From Streptococcus mitis SK564 (GTDB lineage: Bacteria; Bacillota; Bacilli; Lactobacillales; Streptococcaceae): a stretch of 64,000 bases of DNA. Under the pieces are notes generated by a model. The model was not told the origin of the DNA and ran no database searches. It saw only the letters and a program-made list of their open reading frames with translations. A program made the translations under genes and the position numbers. Numbering within the stretch: the first letter of the stretch is position 1; each line of letters begins with the position of its first letter. The DNA lies in assembly GCF_000148525.1 (NCBI RefSeq), contig NZ_AEDU01000006.1:1-64000 (forward strand), given 5' to 3'. Below are positions 57,186 to 64,000 of this stretch, piece after piece.

Positions 57186-57878
57186 ATGTCAATCATTGAA
57201 ATGAGAGATGTCGTCAAAAAATACGACAACGGAACGACTGCCCTACGCGGTGTTTCGGTCAGTGTTCAACCAGGGGAATTTGCTTACATCGTAGGACCTT
57301 CAGGAGCAGGGAAGTCAACTTTTATTCGTTCTCTGTATCGTGAAGTAAAAATCGATAAAGGAAGCCTATCAGTTGCTGGTTTTAATCTGGTTAAGATCAA
57401 AAAGAAAGACGTCCCGCTTCTACGTCGTAGTGTTGGGGTTGTCTTCCAGGATTATAAACTGTTGCCAAAGAAAACTGTCTATGAAAATATTGCTTACGCT
57501 ATGGAAGTAATCGGTGAAAATCGCCGTAATATCAAAAAACGTGTGATGGAAGTTTTAGACTTAGTTGGATTGAAGCACAAGGTTCGTTCTTTCCCAAATG
57601 AGCTCTCAGGTGGAGAGCAACAGCGGATTGCGATTGCACGTGCCATTGTAAATAATCCCAAAGTATTGATAGCCGATGAACCAACAGGAAACCTGGATCC
57701 GGATAATTCATGGGAAATTATGAATCTCTTGGAACGGATTAACCTACAAGGGACAACTATTTTGATGGCGACTCATAATAGCCAGATTGTAAATACCTTG
57801 CGCCACCGTGTCATTGCCATTGAAAATGGCCGTGTCGTTCGTGACGAATCAAAAGGAGAGTATGGATACGATGATTAG
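57186..57878 (+). CDS. ftsE: Cell-division ABC ATPase FtsE
   Basis: The 230-residue ATPase of the FtsEX complex energises peptidoglycan hydrolase PcsB at the septum in streptococci. It has Walker A GPSGAGKSTFIR, Q-loop FQDYKLLP, signature LSGGEQQRIAIARA and Walker B VLIADEPTGNLDP. The ftsX start overlaps its 3' end by 8 bp. Confidence 0.95.
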   Translation: MSIIEMRDVVKKYDNGTTALRGVSVSVQPGEFAYIVGPSGAGKSTFIRSLYREVKIDKGSLSVAGFNLVKIKKKDVPLLRRSVGVVFQDYKLLPKKTVYENIAYAMEVIGENRRNIKKRVMEVLDLVGLKHKVRSFPNELSGGEQQRIAIARAIVNNPKVLIADEPTGNLDPDNSWEIMNLLERINLQGTTILMATHNSQIVNTLRHRVIAIENGRVVRDESKGEYGYDD

Positions 57879-58797
57879 TAGATTTTTTCGCCATTTATTT
57901 GAATCACTAAAAAGTTTGAAACGAAATGGTTGGATGACAGTGGCTGCTGTCAGCTCAGTCATGATTACTTTGACCTTGGTTGCCATATTTGCTTCTGTTA
58001 TTTTCAATACAGCGAAACTAGCTACAGATATTGAAAATAATGTTCGAGTGATAGTTTATATTCGCAAGGATGTAGCTGATAATAGCGAGACTATTGAAAA
58101 AGAAGGTCAAACTGTTACAAATAATGACTACCACAAGGTATACAATGCTTTGAAGGGGATGTCTACTGTTAAGAGTGTTACTTTTTCAAGTAAAGAAGAA
58201 CAATATGAAAAGTTAACCGAGACAATGGGTGATAACTGGAAAATTTTCGAAGGAGATGCCAACCCCCTCTATGATGCCTATATCGTTGATACAAATACGC
58301 CAAGTGATGTAAAAACTGTGGCTGAAGATGCTAAAAAAATTGAAGGTGTGTCTGAGGTTCAGGATGGTGGTGCCAATACAGAACGCCTATTCCAACTAGC
58401 ATCATTTATCCGTGTTTGGGGATTAGTTATTGCAGGACTTTTGATTTTCATTGCAGTTTTCTTGATTTCAAATACCATTCGTATTACCATTATTTCTCGC
58501 AGTCGCGAAATTCAAATCATGCGCTTGGTTGGTGCTAAGAACAGTTATATCCGTGGACCTTTCTTACTTGAAGGTGCCTTCATTGGTTTGCTTGGAGCAA
58601 CTGCGCCATCAGTGTTGGTCTTTATTGTTTATCGAATGGTTTACCAAACTGTCAACAAATCGTTGGTCGGACAAAATCTGTCTATGATCGCGCCAGAGGT
58701 ATTTACTCCTCTGATGATTGCTCTATTATTTGTGATTGGGATTTTCATTGGTTCACTGGGATCAGGAATTTCAATGCGCCGATTCTTGAAGATTTAG
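57871..58797 (+). CDS. ftsX: Cell-division membrane protein FtsX
   Basis: The 308-residue FtsX has four transmembrane helices and a large extracellular loop (about 45-165) that binds the hydrolase partner. I chose ATG 57871 (MISRFFRHLFESLKSLKRNGWMT). ATG 57862 has only 3 bp to its ribosome site. The VGAKNSYIRGPFLLEGAFIGLLGA segment is a family mark. It overlaps ftsE by 8 bp. Confidence 0.93.
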   Translation: MISRFFRHLFESLKSLKRNGWMTVAAVSSVMITLTLVAIFASVIFNTAKLATDIENNVRVIVYIRKDVADNSETIEKEGQTVTNNDYHKVYNALKGMSTVKSVTFSSKEEQYEKLTETMGDNWKIFEGDANPLYDAYIVDTNTPSDVKTVAEDAKKIEGVSEVQDGGANTERLFQLASFIRVWGLVIAGLLIFIAVFLISNTIRITIISRSREIQIMRLVGAKNSYIRGPFLLEGAFIGLLGATAPSVLVFIVYRMVYQTVNKSLVGQNLSMIAPEVFTPLMIALLFVIGIFIGSLGSGISMRRFLKI

Positions 58798-58872
58798 GTA
58801 AAATAATTACTTTTATGAGGAGGTTGTAAAATCTCCTTTTTTGCTACAAAAATTTTAGAAAAGGGACTTCTA

Positions 58873-58985
58873 ATACTCAATGGAAATCAAAGAGCAAACT
58901 AGGAAAATAGCCGCAGGTTGCTCAAAACACTGTTTTGAGGTTGCAGATAGGGCTGACGTGGTTTGAAGAGATTTTCGAAGAGTAT
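58873..58985 (+). repeat. BOX element between ftsX and ptsG
   Basis: BOX with ends ATACTCAATGGAAATC and GATTTTCGAAGAGTAT and boxC plus diverged boxA/boxB. It lies in a 380-bp gap after ftsX. The rest of the gap holds the ptsG promoter and an unclear hairpin (about 58986-59010, agtctccc...gaagact). Confidence 0.85.
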
Positions 58986-59084
58986 AAAGAAGTCTCCCAG
59001 AGAAGACTTCTTGATTGCTAACTTGAACTTGAAATTTGGCACTAGAAATTTTTTTGAAAAAAGAGTATTTTTTGAATAAAAGCC

Positions 59085-59152
59085 TTTACAAAAAAAATTA
59101 AAGTGGTATAATTAAATCATAAAAGGTGCAAACGTTTTCGTAAAACGTTTGC
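59085..59152 (+). promoter_or_regulatory. ptsG promoter with palindromic double-cre leader
   Basis: TTTACA (59085-59090), a 16-bp spacer and TATAAT (59107-59112). Downstream, GCAAACGTTTT and AAAACGTTTGC (59128-59138, 59142-59152) form a perfect inverted repeat, each arm resembling a CcpA cre core (AACGTT). The arrangement would allow roadblock repression. Confidence 0.75.
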
Positions 59153-59177
59153 CTAAATAAAAATAAAGGAGATTTGA

Positions 59178-61358
59178 ATGATGAAAGATACATTCAAAAA
59201 TGTCTTGTCTTTCGAATTTTGGCAAAAATTCGGTAAGGCTTTGATGGTGGTTATCGCGGTTATGCCGGCTGCTGGTTTGATGATTTCAATCGGTAAGTCT
59301 ATCGTGATGATTAACCCAACCTTTGCACCACTCGTTATTACTGGTGGTGTACTAGAGCAAATCGGTTGGGGAGTTATCGTTAACCTTCATATCTTGTTCG
59401 CCCTCGCTATTGGAGGAAGCTGGGCTAAAGAACGTGCTGGTGGTGCTTTCGCCGCTGGTCTTGCCTTCATCTTGATTAACCGTATCACTGGTACAATCTT
59501 TGGTGTATCAGGCGATATGTTGAAAAATCCAGATGCTATGGTTTCAACACTATTGGGTGGGCAAATCAAAGTTGCTGATTACTTCATTAGTGTTATGGAA
59601 GCCCCAGCATTGAACATGGGTGTCTTCGTAGGGATTATTTCTGGTTTTATTGGAGCAACTGCTTACAATAAATACTATAACTTCCGTAAGCTTCCTGATG
59701 CACTTTCATTCTTTAACGGAAAACGTTTTGTACCGTTTGTAGTTATTCTTCGTTCAATAATTGCTGCAATTGTACTTTCAGCTTTCTGGCCACTTGTGCA
59801 AACTGGTATCAATAGCTTTGGTATCTGGATTGCTAACTCACAAGAAACTGCTCCAATCCTTGCACCATTCTTGTATGGTACATTGGAACGTTTGCTCTTG
59901 CCATTTGGTCTTCACCACATGTTGACTATCCCAATGAACTACACAGCTCTTGGTGGTACTTATGAGGTCTTAACTGGTGCAGCAAAAGGTAGCCAAGTAT
60001 TTGGTCAAGATCCACTTTGGCTTGCATGGGTAACAGACCTTGTTAACCTTAAAGGTACAGATGCAAGTCACTACCAACAATTGTTAGATACTGTTCATCC
60101 AGCTCGTTTCAAAGTTGGACAAATGATCGGTTCATTCGGTATCTTGATGGGTGTGATCGTGGCTATCTACCGTAATGTTGATGCTGACAAGAAACATCAA
60201 TATAAAGGTATGATGATTGCGACAGCTCTTGCAACATTCTTGACAGGGGTTACTGAACCAATCGAATACATGTTCATGTTTGTAGCAACACCTATGTATC
60301 TTGTTTACTCACTTGTTCAAGGTGCTGCCTTCGCTATGGCTGACGTAGTAAACCTACGTATGCACTCATTCGGTTCAATCGAGTTCTTGACTCGTACACC
60401 TATTGCGATTAGCGCTGGTATCGGTATGGATATTGTTAACTTTATCTGGGTAACTGTTCTCTTTGCCGTAATCATGTACTTTATCGCAAACTTCATGATT
60501 CAAAAATTCAACTACGCAACTCCAGGACGTAACGGAAACTACGAAACTGCTGAAGGTTCAGAAGAATCTAGCAGTGAAGTGAAAGTTGCAGCAGGTTCTC
60601 AAGCTGTAAACATTATTAACCTTCTTGGTGGACGTGCAAACATCGTTGATGTTGACGCATGTATGACTCGTCTTCGTGTAACTGTTAAAGATGCAGATAA
60701 AGTAGGAAATGCAGAGCAATGGAAAGCAGAAGGAGCTATGGGTCTTGTCATGAAAGGACAAGGGGTTCAAGCTATCTACGGTCCAAAAGCTGACGTATTG
60801 AAATCTGATATCCAAGATATCCTTGATTCAGGTGAAATCATTCCTGAAACTCTTCCAAGTCAAATGACAGAAGCGCAACAAAACACTGTTCACTATAAAG
60901 GTCTTACTGAGGAAGTATACTCAGTAGCTGATGGTCAAGTTGTTGCTTTGGAACAAGTAAAAGATCCAGTATTTGCTCAAAAAATGATGGGTGATGGATT
61001 TGCAGTAGAACCTGCAAATGGAAACATTGTATCTCCAGTTTCAGGTACTGTATCAAGCATCTTCCCTACAAAACATGCTCTTGGTCTTGTGACTGAAGCA
61101 GGTCTTGAAGTATTGGTTCACATTGGTTTGGACACAGTAAGTCTTGAAGGTAAACCATTTACAGTTCATGTTGCTGAAGGACAAAAAGTTGCAGCAGGAG
61201 ATCTCCTTGTCACAGCTGACTTGGATGCTATCCGTGTAGCAGGACGTGAAACTTCAACAGTAGTTGTCTTCACAAATGGTGATGCAATTAAATCAGTTAA
61301 ATTAGAAAAAACAGGTTCTCTTGCAGCTAAAACAGCAGTTGCTAAAGTAGAATTGTAA
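59178..61358 (+). CDS. ptsG: PTS glucose permease, EIICBA fused
   Basis: The 726-residue sugar phosphotransferase protein has EIIC (about 1-440, ten or so helices). Next is EIIB with phospho-Cys495 (VDACMTRLRV) and then EIIA with phospho-His648 (VLVHIGLDTVSLEG). It imports and phosphorylates glucose or a related glucoside. Specificity is not certain from sequence. Two ATGs (59178, 59181) follow ribosome site aaagga. It sits in its own operon after a cre-like palindrome. Confidence 0.93.
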   Translation: MMKDTFKNVLSFEFWQKFGKALMVVIAVMPAAGLMISIGKSIVMINPTFAPLVITGGVLEQIGWGVIVNLHILFALAIGGSWAKERAGGAFAAGLAFILINRITGTIFGVSGDMLKNPDAMVSTLLGGQIKVADYFISVMEAPALNMGVFVGIISGFIGATAYNKYYNFRKLPDALSFFNGKRFVPFVVILRSIIAAIVLSAFWPLVQTGINSFGIWIANSQETAPILAPFLYGTLERLLLPFGLHHMLTIPMNYTALGGTYEVLTGAAKGSQVFGQDPLWLAWVTDLVNLKGTDASHYQQLLDTVHPARFKVGQMIGSFGILMGVIVAIYRNVDADKKHQYKGMMIATALATFLTGVTEPIEYMFMFVATPMYLVYSLVQGAAFAMADVVNLRMHSFGSIEFLTRTPIAISAGIGMDIVNFIWVTVLFAVIMYFIANFMIQKFNYATPGRNGNYETAEGSEESSSEVKVAAGSQAVNIINLLGGRANIVDVDACMTRLRVTVKDADKVGNAEQWKAEGAMGLVMKGQGVQAIYGPKADVLKSDIQDILDSGEIIPETLPSQMTEAQQNTVHYKGLTEEVYSVADGQVVALEQVKDPVFAQKMMGDGFAVEPANGNIVSPVSGTVSSIFPTKHALGLVTEAGLEVLVHIGLDTVSLEGKPFTVHVAEGQKVAAGDLLVTADLDAIRVAGRETSTVVVFTNGDAIKSVKLEKTGSLAAKTAVAKVEL

Positions 61359-61365
61359 TATACTT

Positions 61366-61397
61366 GAGGTTGGAAGCTGTATTCCAACCTCTTATTT
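61366..61397 (+). terminator. Terminator of ptsG
   Basis: A 10-bp stem (gaggttggaa/ttccaacctc) followed by ttatttt. A very similar stem recurs after the next gene. Confidence 0.85.
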
Positions 61398-61409
61398 TGG
61401 GAGAAAAGA

Positions 61410-62225
61410 ATGAAATTTTTAACACTCAATACTCATAGTTGGATGGAGAAAGAAGCAGAGGAAAAATTCCAGATTTTGCTTGAGGATATTCTTGAAAAGG
61501 ACTATGATTTGATTTGTTTCCAAGAAATCAATCAGGAGATCACCTCTTCAGAGGTGGAGGTCAATGACCTTTATCAAGCTTTGCCAGCAGCTGAGCCTAT
61601 TCACCAAGATCACTATGTTAGACTCTTGGTTGAAAAGTTATCTGAGCAAGGGAAAAATTACTACTGGACTTGGGCCTATAACCATATCGGTTATGATCGC
61701 TACCACGAAGGTGTGGCTATCTTGTCTAAAACACCTATTGAAGCCAGAGAAATTTTGGTTTCAGATGTGGATGATCCAACAGACTATCATACTCGACGTG
61801 TTGCCTTGGCTGAAACTGTGGTTGATGGTAAAGAGCTTGCAGTTGCAAGTGTCCACCTTTCTTGGTGGGATAAAGGTTTCCAAGGAGAATGGGCACGATT
61901 TGAGTCTGTCTTGAAAGAATTGAACAAGCCACTTTTGCTTGCTGGAGATTTCAACAATCCAGCAGGTCAGGAAGGATACCAAGCTATTTTAGCAAGTCCA
62001 TTAGGCTTACAAGACGCATTTGAAGTTGCTCAAGAGAAAAGTGGTAGCTATACTGTTCCACCAGAAATTGATGGCTGGAAGGGGAACACAGAACCTCTAC
62101 GAATCGATTATATTTTTACTACCCAAGAGTTAGCCGTAGAACATTTACATGTCGTATTTGATGGTAACAAGAGTCCACAAGTGAGTGATCACTATGGTTT
62201 GAATGCTATTTTAAACTGGAAATAA
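61410..62225 (+). CDS. Endonuclease/exonuclease/phosphatase family hydrolase
   Basis: The 271-residue metal-dependent EEP-fold enzyme has the catalytic Glu in DLICFQEINQE, LLAGDFNNPAGQ and the metal/general-acid motif SDHYGLNAIL at the end. Substrate is unknown: DNA, lipid or sugar phosphate are all possible in this superfamily. No signal peptide. It follows ptsG by 51 bp with a terminator between. Confidence 0.85.
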   Translation: MKFLTLNTHSWMEKEAEEKFQILLEDILEKDYDLICFQEINQEITSSEVEVNDLYQALPAAEPIHQDHYVRLLVEKLSEQGKNYYWTWAYNHIGYDRYHEGVAILSKTPIEAREILVSDVDDPTDYHTRRVALAETVVDGKELAVASVHLSWWDKGFQGEWARFESVLKELNKPLLLAGDFNNPAGQEGYQAILASPLGLQDAFEVAQEKSGSYTVPPEIDGWKGNTEPLRIDYIFTTQELAVEHLHVVFDGNKSPQVSDHYGLNAILNWK

Positions 62226-62231
62226 CGACTG

Positions 62232-62267
62232 AAAAGAGGTTGGAATCATGAAATTCCAGCCTTTTTC
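62232..62267 (+). terminator. Terminator of EEP-family gene
   Basis: Stem aaaagaggttggaat with attccagccttttt (mismatches) and a T run. It shares the gaggttggaa arm with the ptsG terminator. Confidence 0.82.
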
Positions 62268-62296
62268 TGATTAGAAAAGCTACTGGAAATAGCCTA

Positions 62297-62401
62297 ATAC
62301 TCTTCGAAAATCAAATTCAAACCACGTCATCTTCCCCTTGCCGTACTCAAGTACAGCCTGCGGCTAGCTTCCTAGTTTGCTCTTTGATTTTCATTGAGTA
62401 T
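62297..62401 (-). repeat. BOX element, short form, reverse orientation
   Basis: Reverse complement of the short BOX form seen at 14238-14342, including gtactcaagtacagcctgcg and the boxC region. It lies between the EEP gene and the helicase gene. Confidence 0.88.
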
Positions 62402-62471
62402 AAATAAGTGAGGCTACTGAAATGGAATAAAATATGGTATAATTGGTAAGATAGATAGAATCGAGGATATT

Positions 62472-63815
62472 ATGTCATTTACGAAATTTCAATTTAAAAA
62501 CTATATTAGAGAAGCCTTGGAGGAGTTGAAATTTACAACTCCAACAGAGGTGCAAGACAAGTTGATTCCTATTGTTTTGGTAGGTCGTGACCTAGTCGGT
62601 GAATCAAAAACAGGTTCGGGTAAGACTCACACTTTCCTATTGCCGATTTTCCAGCAATTAGATGAAGCTAGCGATAGTGTACAAGCAGTGATTACTGCAC
62701 CGAGTCGTGAGTTGGCTACTCAAATTTACCAAGCAGCGCGTCAGATTGCAGCTCACTCAGATGTCGAAGTTCGTGTGGTTAATTATGTGGGTGGTACGGA
62801 TAAGGCTCGCCAGATTGAGAAATTGGCAAGCAATCAGCCTCATATTGTTATTGGAACACCAGGCCGTATCTACGACTTGGTTAAATCCGGTGATTTGGCT
62901 ATTCACAAGGCCAAGACCTTTGTGGTCGATGAGGCAGACATGACCTTGGATATGGGATTCTTGGAAACTGTTGATAAGATTGCTGGCAGCCTTCCAAAAG
63001 ACCTGCAATTCATGGTTTTCTCAGCGACTATTCCACAAAAGTTGCAACCATTCTTGAAAAAATACTTGTCAAATCCTGTCATGGAGAAAATCAAGACCAA
63101 AACGGTCATTTCTGATACCATTGATAATTGGTTGATTTCTACTAAGGGACGTGACAAGAATGCTCAAATTTACCAGTTAACTCAGTTGATGCAACCGTAT
63201 TTGGCAATGATTTTTGTTAACACCAAAACGCGTGCTGATGAATTGCATGCATATCTGACTGCTCAAGGATTGAAGGTAGCGAAGATTCATGGAGATATTG
63301 CTCCTCGTGAACGTAAGCGAATCATGAATCAGGTGAAAAATCTGGATTTTGAGTACATTGTCGCAACAGACTTGGCAGCGCGTGGGATTGACATTGAAGG
63401 TGTCAGTCATGTCATCAATGATGCCATTCCGCAAGACTTATCTTTCTTTGTGCACCGTGTTGGTCGAACTGGACGAAACGGCCTACCAGGTACAGCTATT
63501 ACCCTTTACCAGCCAAGTGATGACTCGGATATCCGTGAGTTGGAGAAATTGGGAATCAAGTTTACTCCTAAGATGGTCAAAGACGGGGAATTTCAAGATA
63601 CTTATGACCGTGATCGTCGTGCTAACCGTGAGAAAAAACAAGATAAGCTCGATATCGAAATGATTGGTTTGGTTAAAAAGAAAAAGAAAAAAGTCAAACC
63701 GGGCTATAAGAAGAAAATTCAATGGGCGGTTGATGAAAAACGCCGTAAGACCAAGCGTACCGAAAATCGTGCTCGCGGTCGTGCAGAGCGTAAAGCAAAA
63801 CGCCAAACATTTTAA
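62472..63815 (+). CDS. DEAD-box RNA helicase
   Basis: The 447-residue ATP-dependent RNA helicase shows motif I SKTGSGKTHTF, Ia TAPSRELATQ, II VDEADM, III SATIP, and V/VI ATDLAARGIDIEGVSHVI and HRVGRTGRNG. The C-terminus is a basic Lys/Arg tail (about 400-447), which suggests rRNA or cold-shock RNA binding, as in CshB-type helicases. The exact orthologue is not certain. Confidence 0.92.
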   Translation: MSFTKFQFKNYIREALEELKFTTPTEVQDKLIPIVLVGRDLVGESKTGSGKTHTFLLPIFQQLDEASDSVQAVITAPSRELATQIYQAARQIAAHSDVEVRVVNYVGGTDKARQIEKLASNQPHIVIGTPGRIYDLVKSGDLAIHKAKTFVVDEADMTLDMGFLETVDKIAGSLPKDLQFMVFSATIPQKLQPFLKKYLSNPVMEKIKTKTVISDTIDNWLISTKGRDKNAQIYQLTQLMQPYLAMIFVNTKTRADELHAYLTAQGLKVAKIHGDIAPRERKRIMNQVKNLDFEYIVATDLAARGIDIEGVSHVINDAIPQDLSFFVHRVGRTGRNGLPGTAITLYQPSDDSDIRELEKLGIKFTPKMVKDGEFQDTYDRDRRANREKKQDKLDIEMIGLVKKKKKKVKPGYKKKIQWAVDEKRRKTKRTENRARGRAERKAKRQTF

Positions 63816-63823
63816 TAGTAATT

Positions 63824-63851
63824 GTTGGAGTACTGAGCTCCAACTTTTTTA
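63824..63851 (+). terminator. Terminator of helicase gene
   Basis: Stem gttggag/ctccaac followed by T residues. Confidence 0.88.
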
Positions 63852-63889
63852 ATTATGTGACTTTCAGTCCGTCTCGCTCCGTTAGGTGC

Positions 63890-64000
63890 TAGACAAAAAA
63901 ACACCCGCTATGCGGGTGTGCGTCGAAGGTTATACCAAAAAAACTCCAAACGCGATACAATAAAGGTGTTCAAGCCAATTGTAAAGCGAAAGGAGAACTG
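63890..64000 (+). mobile_element. Putative left end of an IS200/IS605-family element
   Basis: A subterminal hairpin (acacccgc/gcgggtgt, 63902-63920) and an aaaggag ribosome site at 63991-63997 end exactly at the window edge. I recall this leader from IS200-like transposases of pneumococcus, whose TnpA would start at or just after base 64001. The transposase is not in the window, so this is a recognition call. Confidence 0.6.

Overview
The window is a chromosomal segment of a low-GC Firmicute. Gene content and order (typA, murD-murG-divIB, pyrF-pyrE, lctO, thiamine genes, copY-cupA-copA, spxB, manA, comEB-upp-clpP, livJHMGF, prfB, ftsE-ftsX, ptsG), two choline-binding surface proteins and seven full BOX elements all indicate Streptococcus pneumoniae or a very close mitis-group relative. 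This assignment rests on recognition, not on a database search.

Layout: (1) 1-6273 is an AT-rich accessory block: two choline-binding proteins and four small envelope proteins of unknown function. (2) 6378-11038 is core: a CpsY/MtaR-type LysR regulator divergent from yqgQ and a cysteine-less rhodanese, then rsuA and typA. (3) 11038-14224 holds a BOX element and a bacteriocin-export-like ABC pair. (4) 14434-18091 is murD-murG-divIB. (5) 18135-19690 is pyrF-pyrE behind a PyrR-type attenuator. (6) 19866-24179 is a CodY-box-associated amino-acid ABC importer divergent from lactate oxidase (lctO) with a cre site. (7) 24332-33742 is a thiamine salvage region with three TPP riboswitches, an ECF transporter (ykoEDC), thiW, two TenA subtypes, two thiM, two thiE and thiD. 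(8) 33856-36956 is the copper operon copY-cupA-copA. (9) 37169-41106 has spxB, a small VOC protein flanked by identical terminators, and a decayed 6-phospho-beta-glucosidase pseudogene. (10) 41227-50248 has manA, an NSS transporter with a candidate attenuator, a MerR-TipAS regulator, a DUF1697 protein, a flavoprotein, degV/tetR, comEB, upp, clpP and ylbG. (11) 50245-55112 is the branched-chain amino-acid importer livJHMGF with a CodY box, followed by an unusual array of structured tandem repeats. (12) 55309-64000 has a CBS/ACT protein, prfB with its programmed frameshift, ftsE-ftsX, ptsG with a palindromic double-cre leader, an EEP-family hydrolase, a DEAD-box helicase and, at the edge, what looks like the left end of an IS200/IS605 element.

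Functional themes: pyruvate and lactate oxidation to H2O2 (spxB, lctO) both lie under cre or cre-like sites. Thiamine salvage supplies the ThDP cofactor SpxB needs. Copper export sits next to this H2O2-producing enzyme. Nutrient control is visible as CodY boxes, PyrR attenuation and TPP riboswitches, and stress control as a perfect CtsR operator before clpP.

The least explained pieces are the covarying hairpin repeats after livF, the accessory envelope cluster, the apparently leaderless divergent pair cpsY/yqgQ, the internal start in the MerR-TipAS gene, and the duplicated thiM-thiE module.
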